A DNA stretch of 64,000 bases, from contig NZ_JBHTBR010000005.1 in NCBI RefSeq assembly GCF_042665075.1, forward strand, positions 744,001 through 808,000, read 5' to 3'. Shown piece after piece: positions 16,232 through 23,280 of this stretch. Numbering within the stretch: position 1 is the stretch's first letter; every line of letters starts with the position of its first letter. This DNA comes from Hirschia litorea. GTDB taxonomy: Bacteria; Pseudomonadota; Alphaproteobacteria; Caulobacterales; Hyphomonadaceae. Made by a program: the position numbers and the translations under genes. The notes beneath the pieces are model-generated. The model was given only the letters and a program-made list of their open reading frames with translations, was not told the origin of the DNA and ran no database searches.

Positions 16232-17044
16232 ATGAATCATTATTACGCTTATATTGACGAAGCTGGAGATGAAGGCTTCGGAAAACTTAGAAATTTAGAA
16301 ACTAGAGGTGGCCAGTCAACTTGGTTGATGTTGGGCGCAATTATTGTGAGTTCAGACACCGATAAATTACTTCCAAGTAAGCGCGATGAATTACGCTCAA
16401 AGTTCCCCACTAAGAAAAACTCTAGTCTGCACTGGTCAAACCTGAAACATGAGCAGCGTATAGTAGCTGTTAATATGCTTTCAGATATACCAATGGGTGT
16501 GGCGGTGATGATGTCGCATAAGGTCACTATACCGGGCGGAAAATTTGAGCATCAATTTAAGAAGCCACAATGGTTATACAATTATCTAGTTAGATTTTTG
16601 ATTGAAAGATTGATATCAGCTTGTGAGAGAAAATCAAAAGGCGAACCTTGTGTTCTGCATCTAACATTTTCTCAACGAGGCGGAACAAACTACCAAACTA
16701 TGTCTGAGTATTTTAAAGGTAGGGCCGCTGATGCTGATGTTGTTAAAACCCCTAGAAGAACTGATTGGAGCATTTTGGATATTGAGGGTATTCGCGTAGA
16801 AAACCATACAAAAAGAGCCGGTTTGCAGATCGCTGATTGCACCACAAGTGCTTTCTTCACGGCTTTGGAGCCAAACAGGTATGGTAATATAGAACCAGCT
16901 TATGCAACTAAACTGATCCCCAATTTAATTACGAAAAATAAATCATCTTACGGTGAGGGTCTAACAATTGTTCCCAACCTTGGAGCCGCTAATCCAAGTG
17001 AAGAGCAGCTTCATTTTTTGAGAGAGTGTTGGAAAAACAGGTAG
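16232..17044 (+). CDS. DUF3800 domain protein (transposon passenger)
   Basis: This 270-aa protein opens with YAYIDEAGDEGFG, the diagnostic DUF3800 start with an acidic D-E-x-G-D cluster. Further acidic residues follow in LHWSNLKHEQR and in the late GLQIADCTTSAFF segment. DUF3800 is thought to be an RNase H-like nuclease fold, often found on mobile and defence-rich DNA, but no activity is established. It follows the 153-aa gene by 90 bp on the same strand within the IS1595 element and points toward the 3' end of the transposase gene. Confidence 0.85.
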   Translation: MNHYYAYIDEAGDEGFGKLRNLETRGGQSTWLMLGAIIVSSDTDKLLPSKRDELRSKFPTKKNSSLHWSNLKHEQRIVAVNMLSDIPMGVAVMMSHKVTIPGGKFEHQFKKPQWLYNYLVRFLIERLISACERKSKGEPCVLHLTFSQRGGTNYQTMSEYFKGRAADADVVKTPRRTDWSILDIEGIRVENHTKRAGLQIADCTTSAFFTALEPNRYGNIEPAYATKLIPNLITKNKSSYGEGLTIVPNLGAANPSEEQLHFLRECWKNR

Positions 17045-17216
17045 GCCCCCAGCTCCTGTTTCACATCGCTTCGGATGCTGCCAGCGTAAGCCAACTTGGA
17101 GTGGTTCTGGCGCTTGCCTACCCAAATATAACTTAGCGAGTTTTGGGCTATGGTCAAGGCGCCTTTTTGTATTTGAGTCAATAGTTGGTTCGAGCTAAAG
17201 TTTAACTTATTGATAA

Positions 17217-18179
17217 CTATTTCGAATTTTTCTGCCAATATCCACACATTGTAGGAGATTTAGGTGCTATCGCTGCACAGTTCACTATCATTGTGAACTG
17301 GTTGCCATTGCTTTCGCGTCGAACATCCTCGCGCCATGCTAGTTCTGTTGCGTATGAAGAGAGATATTTACCTGCAATGTGGTGGTGAATACCAATTTCA
17401 GCGCGACGGATACGGCTAAAGAATGATTCAGCTTGGTTAGTGCAAGCTCCATCCTTTGAATATGCCTTCTGGTGGTTGATACGCTTTATAGGGAAGTGAG
17501 CAGCTAGTTTGTCCCAGTGTGAAGCTTCGTCCGCGTGAACTGTTGCAGAAGGCGCTACATTCGCTTTTGTGGCCTCTACGCCCTCTGCTTCGACTTTTCC
17601 TACGACTGTGCGTGTGCGGCCTTCACGCTCACGCATAACGATAACAACTTGGCGCTTGCCAGACTGGTTGATCTTCTTGCGGCGATCTTTGCGGTCTTCA
17701 CGGTTGTTAGCTGGTTTCACGTATCCACCGAAGTACGCACCATCAACTTCAACATTACCCTGCAAAGCGCCTTCATGACGAGCAAGTGCTATTGATTCAC
17801 GAAGTTTGTGGAGAAGAACGAAAGCAGCTTTGTAGTCGCAACCAAGATCACGGGAGAGTTGAAGAGCTGAATAACCTTTCGCACCGTTCGTGAATATCGC
17901 AATTGCTCCGAGAATATCACGAAGGCTTAGTTTGCGGCTGTGAAAGATCGTGCCTGATGTAATGCTGAATTGTTTCTTGCAACTTTTGCACTTCCATACT
18001 GGGCGGCTTTTAAGGTCATAGTGATCAACACACCCACATTCAGGACAAACAGGCTCACCATCGGTTTCAGCCCAACGGATCGCACGAAAAGCTGTTTCGG
18101 CGTCTTTATCCGACATGCGCAGAACCTTAGTTAGCGACAGTGTTTTTGCGAGAGGAGATAGTAAAAAGTGCTGTGACAT
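17217..18179 (-). CDS. IS1595-family (ISXO2-like) transposase
   Basis: The 320-aa DDE transposase starts MSQHFLLSPLAKTLSLTKVL. An N-terminal zinc ribbon (CPECGC ... CKSCKKQFSITSGTIFHSRK) is followed by the ISXO2 catalytic domain. The first acidic residue is in EVDGAYFGGY, the second in VHADEASHWDKLA, and the last motif is NQAESFFSRIRRAEIGIHHHI (N-x2-E plus the HHHI tail typical of IS1595). The ATG at 18179 is preferred; the frame is open to a GTG at 18203. No frameshift is seen, so it should be functional. It is divergent from the DUF6471 gene. Confidence 0.95.
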   Translation of the reverse strand: MSQHFLLSPLAKTLSLTKVLRMSDKDAETAFRAIRWAETDGEPVCPECGCVDHYDLKSRPVWKCKSCKKQFSITSGTIFHSRKLSLRDILGAIAIFTNGAKGYSALQLSRDLGCDYKAAFVLLHKLRESIALARHEGALQGNVEVDGAYFGGYVKPANNREDRKDRRKKINQSGKRQVVIVMREREGRTRTVVGKVEAEGVEATKANVAPSATVHADEASHWDKLAAHFPIKRINHQKAYSKDGACTNQAESFFSRIRRAEIGIHHHIAGKYLSSYATELAWREDVRRESNGNQFTMIVNCAAIAPKSPTMCGYWQKNSK

Positions 18180-18241
18180 ATCATATCCGATGAGGTTATG
18201 CACTATATATGATATGTTGAAACGTCATTGTCAATGGTGTA

Positions 18242-18258
18242 TATCATCAAATATGATG
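18242..18258. promoter_or_regulatory. 17-bp dyad, transposon copy 2 in the transposase/DUF6471 promoter
   Basis: TATCATCAAATATGATG keeps the ATCAT-N5-ATGAT dyad of copy 1 (14/17 identical). It lies 18 bp upstream of the DUF6471 ATG and 62 bp upstream of the transposase start, so a bound protein could control both divergent genes. Confidence 0.5.
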
Positions 18259-18276
18259 CTTTTATGAGGAAATGTG

Positions 18277-18516
18277 ATGGCTAAAGACGATCCAATCAAT
18301 GTAGAATATGAATTGAAGGCCAAAAACCTGCTAAAAGCAGAGCTGAAAAGGCGCGGCATAACTTATGTTGAATTGGCTAAAAAACTTCAAGAGCGTGGTG
18401 TTTCTGAAAATGAGCGCAACCTGACAAACAAAATAAGCCGCGGGTCATTTACGACAGCGTTCTTTCTGCTTTGCATGGATGTAATAGGAGCAAATATGCT
18501 ACAATTAGAAACTTAA
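18277..18516 (+). CDS. DUF6471 HTH-like protein (transposon passenger)
   Basis: The 79-aa product fits DUF6471: LKAELKRRGITYVELAKKLQ, then RNLTNKISRGSFTTAFFLLC and an IGANMLQLE end. The predicted helices resemble an XRE-type helix-turn-helix, so it is plausibly a DNA-binding regulator. It is divergent from the transposase across a 97-bp region containing a 17-bp dyad, which suggests it regulates transposase expression and its own. The ATG at 18277 has GAGGA upstream. Similar small genes recur beside IS1595-type transposases in proteobacteria, as far as I recall. Confidence 0.8.
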   Translation: MAKDDPINVEYELKAKNLLKAELKRRGITYVELAKKLQERGVSENERNLTNKISRGSFTTAFFLLCMDVIGANMLQLET

Positions 18517-18641
18517 CAAATAAGAGGACGATTTATAAGATTTATATTTTCAATAAATTTATGCGTTTCGATTGCAGGGTTGATTGCATTTATGAAAATG
18601 ATCAAGCATAAGTAGTTAAATTTTATAGGTATATCTTAAAA

Positions 18642-18724
18642 TGAGCGAACCCCGCGAGGGCCAAAGGCTGTCACGGGGTTCTTACAGTCCAGCGTCGTTT
18701 GAATCAGTGACGACATATGGCTCA
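18642..18724 (+). ncRNA. Putative structured RNA upstream of the Abi/HEPN gene (abiF-RNA-like)
   Basis: An 83-nt segment, visibly more GC-rich than its surroundings, can fold as a closed multibranch structure. TGAGC (18642-18646) pairs with GCTCA (18720-18724). Inside it is a long hairpin GAACCCCG/CGGGGTTC (18647-18654 and 18674-18681) with an inner GCC-AAA-GGC stem-loop (18660-18668). A second hairpin, GTCGT/ACGAC, occupies 18694-18698 and 18710-18714. The 3' edge is 6 nt before the likely Abi start codon at 18731. Structured RNAs (the abiF RNA motif) are known directly upstream of HEPN-containing Abi genes, so this is a candidate member. I cannot compare it with the motif's consensus here. 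Confidence 0.55.
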
Positions 18725-18730
18725 CATCGA

Positions 18731-19408
18731 ATGCTTACTATTATGAATTCAAAAGATCAAGATTTAGTTACTGCAAATTTTCACCCAACTATCTCAAGCG
18801 ATAGGCTGAATACCTACTTAATAGCGACAAACTTTTCAGACCAGAACGCTCTAAATTTATATATATGGAACGCATATATTGGGGAAGCGTTCCATTTGCC
18901 AATTCAGTCTGTCGAAATAGGTCTCAGAAATAGAATCAATCAAGCACTTGTAAATAGATACGGCGACGAGTGGTGGAGGGAAGCAAAATTTTTAAAAATA
19001 GCTCATTCTCGACAACAAGAAGATATACAATTGGCAACTCGACGCATCCAAAAAAGGCAGTCTTCATTAAGCACGGGTCAATTAGTAGCGACTTTAAGTT
19101 TTGGTTTTTGGTCTAGTATGCTGGATTCACGTTACAATGTGGATATATGGAGTACTGAGCTTAAAAATGCTTTCCCAAATCTACCTGCCGGAAAAGATAG
19201 AGGTTTTTTAAGTAAAAGAGTACGAAAGATCAATGATTTACGTAATAGAATATGGCACCATGAGCCAATATTTAGGCTAAATCTCTCGCAAGAGTATGCG
19301 GACACTTTGGAGCTTCTCAGATGGATTTGTCAAAAAAAACATGACTGGATACGGCCAAAGTGTCGGGTTCCAATTATTCTTAGGCAAAAGCCCAAAGGCT
19401 CAAGTTAG
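18731..19408 (+). CDS. Abi-family protein with HEPN RNase motif
   Basis: This protein of about 225 aa belongs to the Abi/AbiD-AbiF group of abortive-infection proteins. The conserved block LYIWNAYIGEAFHLPIQSVE is followed by GLRNRINQAL. Near residue 171 is the HEPN RNase motif R-x4-H in DLRNRIWHHEPIF. Such proteins are thought to cleave RNA and stop growth during phage infection. The frame is open back to 18641, but those 30 codons coincide with a structured RNA candidate and read as low-quality protein; the ATG at 18731 (or 18743) is more likely. No good ribosome site is visible, as expected for a tightly controlled toxin. It lies inside the IS1595 transposon. Confidence 0.8.
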   Translation: MLTIMNSKDQDLVTANFHPTISSDRLNTYLIATNFSDQNALNLYIWNAYIGEAFHLPIQSVEIGLRNRINQALVNRYGDEWWREAKFLKIAHSRQQEDIQLATRRIQKRQSSLSTGQLVATLSFGFWSSMLDSRYNVDIWSTELKNAFPNLPAGKDRGFLSKRVRKINDLRNRIWHHEPIFRLNLSQEYADTLELLRWICQKKHDWIRPKCRVPIILRQKPKGSS

Positions 19409-19424
19409 TATTGGCTGATGAATA

Positions 19425-19541
19425 ATGGCAGGCTACGAGAAATCCCCCGACTACGGCTCAAAGCCTCCATCATGGCAGTGGATCGTAGCGGCTGTTTGCG
19501 TGATGATTATCGTGGCGATTGTTTTACTTAAACTTCAATAA
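19425..19541 (+). CDS. 38-aa single-pass membrane peptide (transposon passenger)
   Basis: This short frame encodes a 38-residue peptide with a charged/polar N-terminus (MAGYEKSPDYGSKPPSWQW) and one hydrophobic helix (IVAAVCVMIIVAIVLL) followed by KLQ. That composition is typical of small inner-membrane proteins. It lies 16 bp after the Abi gene on the same strand and is the last gene before the right end. The ribosome site is weak. A second out-of-frame reading from 19418 gives a less protein-like product. A link to the Abi gene (accessory or antitoxin) is speculative. Confidence 0.5.
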   Translation: MAGYEKSPDYGSKPPSWQWIVAAVCVMIIVAIVLLKLQ

Positions 19542-19558
19542 TCACATCTAATTACAAA

Positions 19559-19575
19559 CATCATCGAATGTGGTG
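19559..19575. promoter_or_regulatory. 17-bp dyad-like site, transposon copy 3
   Basis: CATCATCGAATGTGGTG shares 14/17 positions with copy 1, including the first nine. It abuts and overlaps the inner edge of the right inverted repeat, which would suit a transposase- or regulator-binding subterminal site. Confidence 0.4.
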
Positions 19576-19594
19576 AGTTTGCGCCATAATACCG
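19571..19594 (-). repeat. Right terminal inverted repeat of the IS1595 element
   Basis: It ends GCGCCATAATACCG and is an exact 24-bp reverse complement of the left end at 15612-15635. Confidence 0.95.
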
Positions 19595-19602
19595 GAATTT
19601 TC
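19595..19602 (+). repeat. Target-site duplication, right copy (GAATTTTC)
   Basis: This second copy of GAATTTTC directly follows the right inverted repeat. Removing one copy plus the element restores the comM reading frame. Confidence 0.95.
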
Positions 19603-20227
19603 GAGTCAGGTTTTGGATAGCCTCAGACAGCCTCTGGAAAATGGAGAAGCAGTTATTTCACGTGCAAACAGGCATGTGCGTTATCCAAGTCGTTTCCAGC
19701 TTATAGCGGCTGCAAATCCTTGTAAGTGCGGAGGTGGACCCTCCGAGAATATGTGTCGGCGTAAGCCTGCATGTAAAGTAGATTATATGGGGCGTGTGTC
19801 AGGTCCATTCCTTGATAGAATTGATCTTTTTATTGATGTGCCCGCCGTAACCGCGATGGATTTAACTTTGCCGCCTCCTATAGAGGGGAGTGCGCAAGTT
19901 GCCAAACGCGTTCAAAAAGCCCGCCATCTTCAAGAACAGCGCTATAAAGAGGTGGTGAACGCACGGCACTTAAATGTAGATGCAGATACTACTGCGATTG
20001 ATGCTTTCTGCACGCCAGAAGCGGATGGGCAGGCATTATTGATGCAAGCTGCAGAAAAGCTTGGTCTTTCCGCGCGAGGGTATCACCGTGTCCTTAAAGT
20101 GTCGCGCACAATTGCCGATCTTGACGGAGCATCAACTGTGCGTCGAATTCATGTAGCTGAAGCTCTAAATTATCGTTTCAGACCGATCGGAATGCCTCAA
20201 CAACCTAAAGAAATGCTGAGAAACTAA
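19603..20227 (+). pseudogene. comM: comM, 3' part, split by transposon
   Basis: This is the continuation of ComM after the insertion, in the same frame once the element and one target copy are removed. It reads SQVLDSLRQPLENGEAVISR, then the CxC-type zinc-like cluster (NPCKCG, MCRRKPAC), GPFLDRIDLFIDVP, and ends with the C-terminal helical domain (SARGYHRVLKVSRTIADLDG). An internal ATG at 19835 or similar could start a fragment, but without the Walker motifs it would not be a functional helicase. Confidence 0.95.
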
Positions 20228-20334
20228 ATCTGACAGCGTTTGCATCATTTTACATATGGCTATTGTGTAAGTGTAGGCATTTGTTAACCATGCACACTGC
20301 TATGTCGGGATAGGATTATACAGCGAGCAAGAAA

Positions 20335-21846
20335 ATGTCTTCAACATCAAAACAGAACGATTTAGAGATAAAAACTGATGTTGAACGTATCGAGCCAGAC
20401 ACGTCACAACGTTTTACGGCATCGGTTTCACATGAAATTCGTACGCCTTTGAATGGCATATTGGGCATGGTGTCATTGCTCGAAGAGACAGAGCTTTCTC
20501 CAGTTCAAAAAGAATATGTAGAGGCAATAGGAAAAAGTGGCTCCAGATTGCTGGATTTGCTCAATAATGTGCTCGATTATTCGCGATTGGAAGCTGGTGA
20601 TATTCCACTGGATATCGCGCCGTTTGATCCTTCTGAGCTTATCCAAGATGTTGTTGAACTTCTTGCTCCACGTGCTCATGCAGCTAATCTCGATATTGCG
20701 GCCGCCCCAGCGCCCAATCTGCCAGCTTCTTTTTTGGGAGATGCAGGACGTATTCGTCAAATATTATTCAATCTAGCAGGCAATGCGATAAAGTTTACGC
20801 AAACGGGTGGGGTACTTGTGACAGCACGGCTGACCTCATCAAGTGAGTTAGTGTTTGCTGTGCGGGACACCGGTGCGGGTATCCCAGTGTCTGAGCAAGA
20901 AAAAATATTTAGTGCATATGGGCAAGTTTCAGCGTCAGACGCAGGGCGTGACAGTGGGGTAGGGCTTGGTTTAGCCATTGCGCAACGCTTGGCATTGGCA
21001 ATGAAGGGGCGTTTACATATCGCATCTGAATTGGGAAATGGCGCTGGTTTCTTTCTAACACTTCCTTTAAAAATAGAAGCTGAAAGCCCAAAAATGCCGT
21101 CTTCCGGCCGTATATTGAACGTTGATTTGCAAGCCAGTTGTGCGTCTCAGATTGCAGTTATGTCTGCGCTTGCAAATTCAGATATTCGTTATCAAAAAAC
21201 GCCTATAAACGGAAAAGCGGATGTTGCTATTCTTGATGGATCGCTTTCACCTGCAAACATTAAGAAACAAGCTAAACGCACACCAACTTTAGTTATTCTC
21301 CGTCCCGAGGATCGTGCGCAAATTCCCAAATTTAGAGAGATGGGATGTGTAGGGTATCTTATTCGGCCATTGCGGGGGGCATCTATCGCAAAGCGTGTTG
21401 AAATTGCTGCGCGCGGTGAAGAATTCACAGAATCCTCTGAAAAGATTGAAGTTGCACCTACAGGCGCACGCGCACTTATAGCAGATGATAATCCAGTCAA
21501 TTCCTTACTTGCCAAACGGGCCTTAGTGACGGCAGGTTTTTCTGTAGATACTGCAGGCACAGGCGCTGAAGCCCTAGAGGCTGCATCCAATACGCATTAC
21601 TCTATTATATTTATGGATGTCAGAATGCCGGTAATGGATGGGTTGGAGGCAACACGCCGCATTCGAGAATTAGATGGTGCAGCAGGCAAAACACCCATCA
21701 TCGCAGTTACAGCAGACGTTGATCCAGACCTTCAAACAAAAGCAAATAAAGCTGGCGTGAGCCTTGTTGCAGCAAAACCAATCGACCCCCAACGCCTACG
21801 TGGTCTGGCTTTGAGCTGGGCTGTTTTTAAAGGTGAAGTAAATTGA
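20335..21846 (+). CDS. Soluble hybrid histidine kinase with receiver domains
   Basis: The 503-aa protein has no transmembrane or sensory domain. It starts almost directly with a HisKA domain (SVSHEIRTPLNG, His33), followed by HATPase_c with N-box GNAIKFT and G-boxes DTGAGI and GVGLGLAI (about 130-255). Residues about 265-365 look like a degenerate receiver lacking the acidic pocket. The C-terminal receiver (about 380-500) is canonical, with phospho-Asp near 428 in FMDVRMPVMDG and Lys in AAKPID. Its stop overlaps the next permease gene by 4 bp. The missing sensor suggests that a partner supplies the signal. Confidence 0.9.
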   Translation: MSSTSKQNDLEIKTDVERIEPDTSQRFTASVSHEIRTPLNGILGMVSLLEETELSPVQKEYVEAIGKSGSRLLDLLNNVLDYSRLEAGDIPLDIAPFDPSELIQDVVELLAPRAHAANLDIAAAPAPNLPASFLGDAGRIRQILFNLAGNAIKFTQTGGVLVTARLTSSSELVFAVRDTGAGIPVSEQEKIFSAYGQVSASDAGRDSGVGLGLAIAQRLALAMKGRLHIASELGNGAGFFLTLPLKIEAESPKMPSSGRILNVDLQASCASQIAVMSALANSDIRYQKTPINGKADVAILDGSLSPANIKKQAKRTPTLVILRPEDRAQIPKFREMGCVGYLIRPLRGASIAKRVEIAARGEEFTESSEKIEVAPTGARALIADDNPVNSLLAKRALVTAGFSVDTAGTGAEALEAASNTHYSIIFMDVRMPVMDGLEATRRIRELDGAAGKTPIIAVTADVDPDLQTKANKAGVSLVAAKPIDPQRLRGLALSWAVFKGEVN

Positions 21847-23207
21847 GCGTGACCCAAGATAATGATTTTGTAAGTATGATAAGACGGTTGAAACATCCTC
21901 GTTTCGCCTCAATGTTGATACTTGGGTTTGCCTCTGGTCTTCCATTATTGATGGTTTTTCAAAAATTATCAGTTTGGTTAAGAGAAGTGGGCATAGATAA
22001 ATCCACTATTGGATTTATGTATTGGATTACAATAGCCTATACCTTAAAATGGTTGTGGTCTCCTGGTGTAGATAGAATTAAAATCCCATATCTCACCGAG
22101 AAATTAGGTCAGCGCAGATCGTGGATGATCGTTGCCATGGTCGGTACGGCAGTTGGATTGTTTGTTATTGCCGGATCAGACCCCGTGAATGCACTTTGGA
22201 CGACGTTATTAGGTGCGGCTATTCTCGCTTATTCTGGTGCCACTTTAGATATTTCAATTGATGCGTGGCGTATTGAATCCGCAGAAACCCAAGATCAAGG
22301 GTTTATGGCCGCGATCTATCAATTTGGGTACAGACTTGCGATTATGTTTTCTGGCGCAGGCTTAGCACTAACTGATTATTTCCCGTGGTATGTAACTTTT
22401 TCGATGATGGCTGGCGTAATGCTAACTGGAGCGGTGTTAGTTCTAAAAATGCGAGAACCTGAACGTAATAAAGTAAAAGTTCGGGAAGCTAAACCATTCC
22501 TCAAATCCATTTACGCTGCGATTTTCGAGCCATTCCAACAATTCTTTGTACGGTTTAAAATTTGGATCATTCCTGTAATTGGAGTGGTGATGTTCTACCG
22601 CTTATCTGATTTCACAATGGGAGTTATGGCAGCTCCGCTTTATGTGGATTTAGGATATTCCAAATCGGAGATTGGAACTTTTCAAAGTGGTTTAGGAATA
22701 TGGTTTGCGTTTGCTGGTACATTCGCAGGCGCATTTTTCATTGCGAAATGGGGCGTTATTCGGACCATGATTATTGGTGCGCCTATGACATTCATAACGA
22801 CTGCTGCATATGCAGGTTTGGCGTCTTTGGGCGTGCCCGATCAAGCAGATATTATTCGAGCTGCAAATGGCGGAGAATTAGTAGGTATTGATGTGCCATC
22901 CACATGGTGGTTATTTACCGCCATTGGAGCCGATAATTTTGCTGGAGGTATCGTAGGAACTGCTTTTATTGCGTATTTATCAAGTATAACAGACTCTAAA
23001 AATGCCGCGACGCAATACGCTTGTTTAAGTTCATTTTATGCTTTTTTCTGTAAATTTGCAGCTGGGTTTTCTGGCGTCATTGCCGATTCCATTGGGTATG
23101 TTGGTTTGTTTTTGATTTCAGCATCTTATGTGATTCCAACTTTCGTGCTCCTCGTCCTTATTCTATGGAAAGGCCCGTTAGCGGTGAAGGGTGAAAGTCA
23201 GCTATAG
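21843..23207 (+). CDS. MFS permease, AmpG family
   Basis: This 454-aa protein has about 12 hydrophobic segments and an AmpG-like N-terminus (LGFASGLPLLMVFQKLSVWL, then YWITIAYTLKWLWSP, and IDAWRIE after helix 4). AmpG imports anhydromuropeptides for cell-wall recycling, though alphaproteobacterial paralogues may carry other substrates. It starts at a TTG that overlaps the TGA of the hybrid kinase gene, so the two should be translationally coupled. No beta-lactamase or ampR gene is nearby. It ends at a strong terminator. Confidence 0.83.
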   Translation: MSVTQDNDFVSMIRRLKHPRFASMLILGFASGLPLLMVFQKLSVWLREVGIDKSTIGFMYWITIAYTLKWLWSPGVDRIKIPYLTEKLGQRRSWMIVAMVGTAVGLFVIAGSDPVNALWTTLLGAAILAYSGATLDISIDAWRIESAETQDQGFMAAIYQFGYRLAIMFSGAGLALTDYFPWYVTFSMMAGVMLTGAVLVLKMREPERNKVKVREAKPFLKSIYAAIFEPFQQFFVRFKIWIIPVIGVVMFYRLSDFTMGVMAAPLYVDLGYSKSEIGTFQSGLGIWFAFAGTFAGAFFIAKWGVIRTMIIGAPMTFITTAAYAGLASLGVPDQADIIRAANGGELVGIDVPSTWWLFTAIGADNFAGGIVGTAFIAYLSSITDSKNAATQYACLSSFYAFFCKFAAGFSGVIADSIGYVGLFLISASYVIPTFVLLVLILWKGPLAVKGESQL

Positions 23208-23222
23208 CCAGTAGTTGTAAAA

Positions 23223-23255
23223 AGGCCGCTCAATATAAACTGAGCGGCCTCTTTT
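23223..23255. terminator. Rho-independent terminator after the AmpG-like gene
   Basis: The 10-bp perfect stem AGGCCGCTCA (23223-23232) pairs with TGAGCGGCCT (23241-23250) around an 8-nt loop, with AAA before and CTTTT after. It lies between convergent genes and can serve maeB as well. Confidence 0.9.
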
Positions 23256-23280
23256 AAAGAGCAAGTTTTGAGCTTGGAAA

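Larger units (their letters stand above)
15612..19594 (-). mobile_element. IS1595-family transposon with passenger genes inserted in comM
   Basis: The element spans 3,983 bp from one perfect 24-bp inverted repeat (15612-15635) to the other (19571-19594) and is flanked by 8-bp GAATTTTC duplications. It encodes an IS1595 (ISXO2-like) transposase on the minus strand. It also carries five passenger genes: an unknown 153-aa gene, DUF3800, DUF6471, an Abi/HEPN gene with an upstream structured RNA, and a 38-codon membrane peptide. Simple IS1595 elements are about 0.7-2 kb, so this is one of the cargo-bearing subgroups. The intact repeats, duplication and transposase suggest a recent and possibly still active insertion. 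Confidence 0.95.

Noticed and set aside
18642..18724. attC (integron) site
   Set aside because: The arms lack the attC R/L core boxes (GTTRRRY/RYYYAAC) and there is no integron integrase in the window.
18641..18730. N-terminal 30 codons of the Abi frame as protein
   Set aside because: They coincide with the compact inverted-repeat structure and precede the first residues resembling the Abi family; the start at 18731 is preferred.
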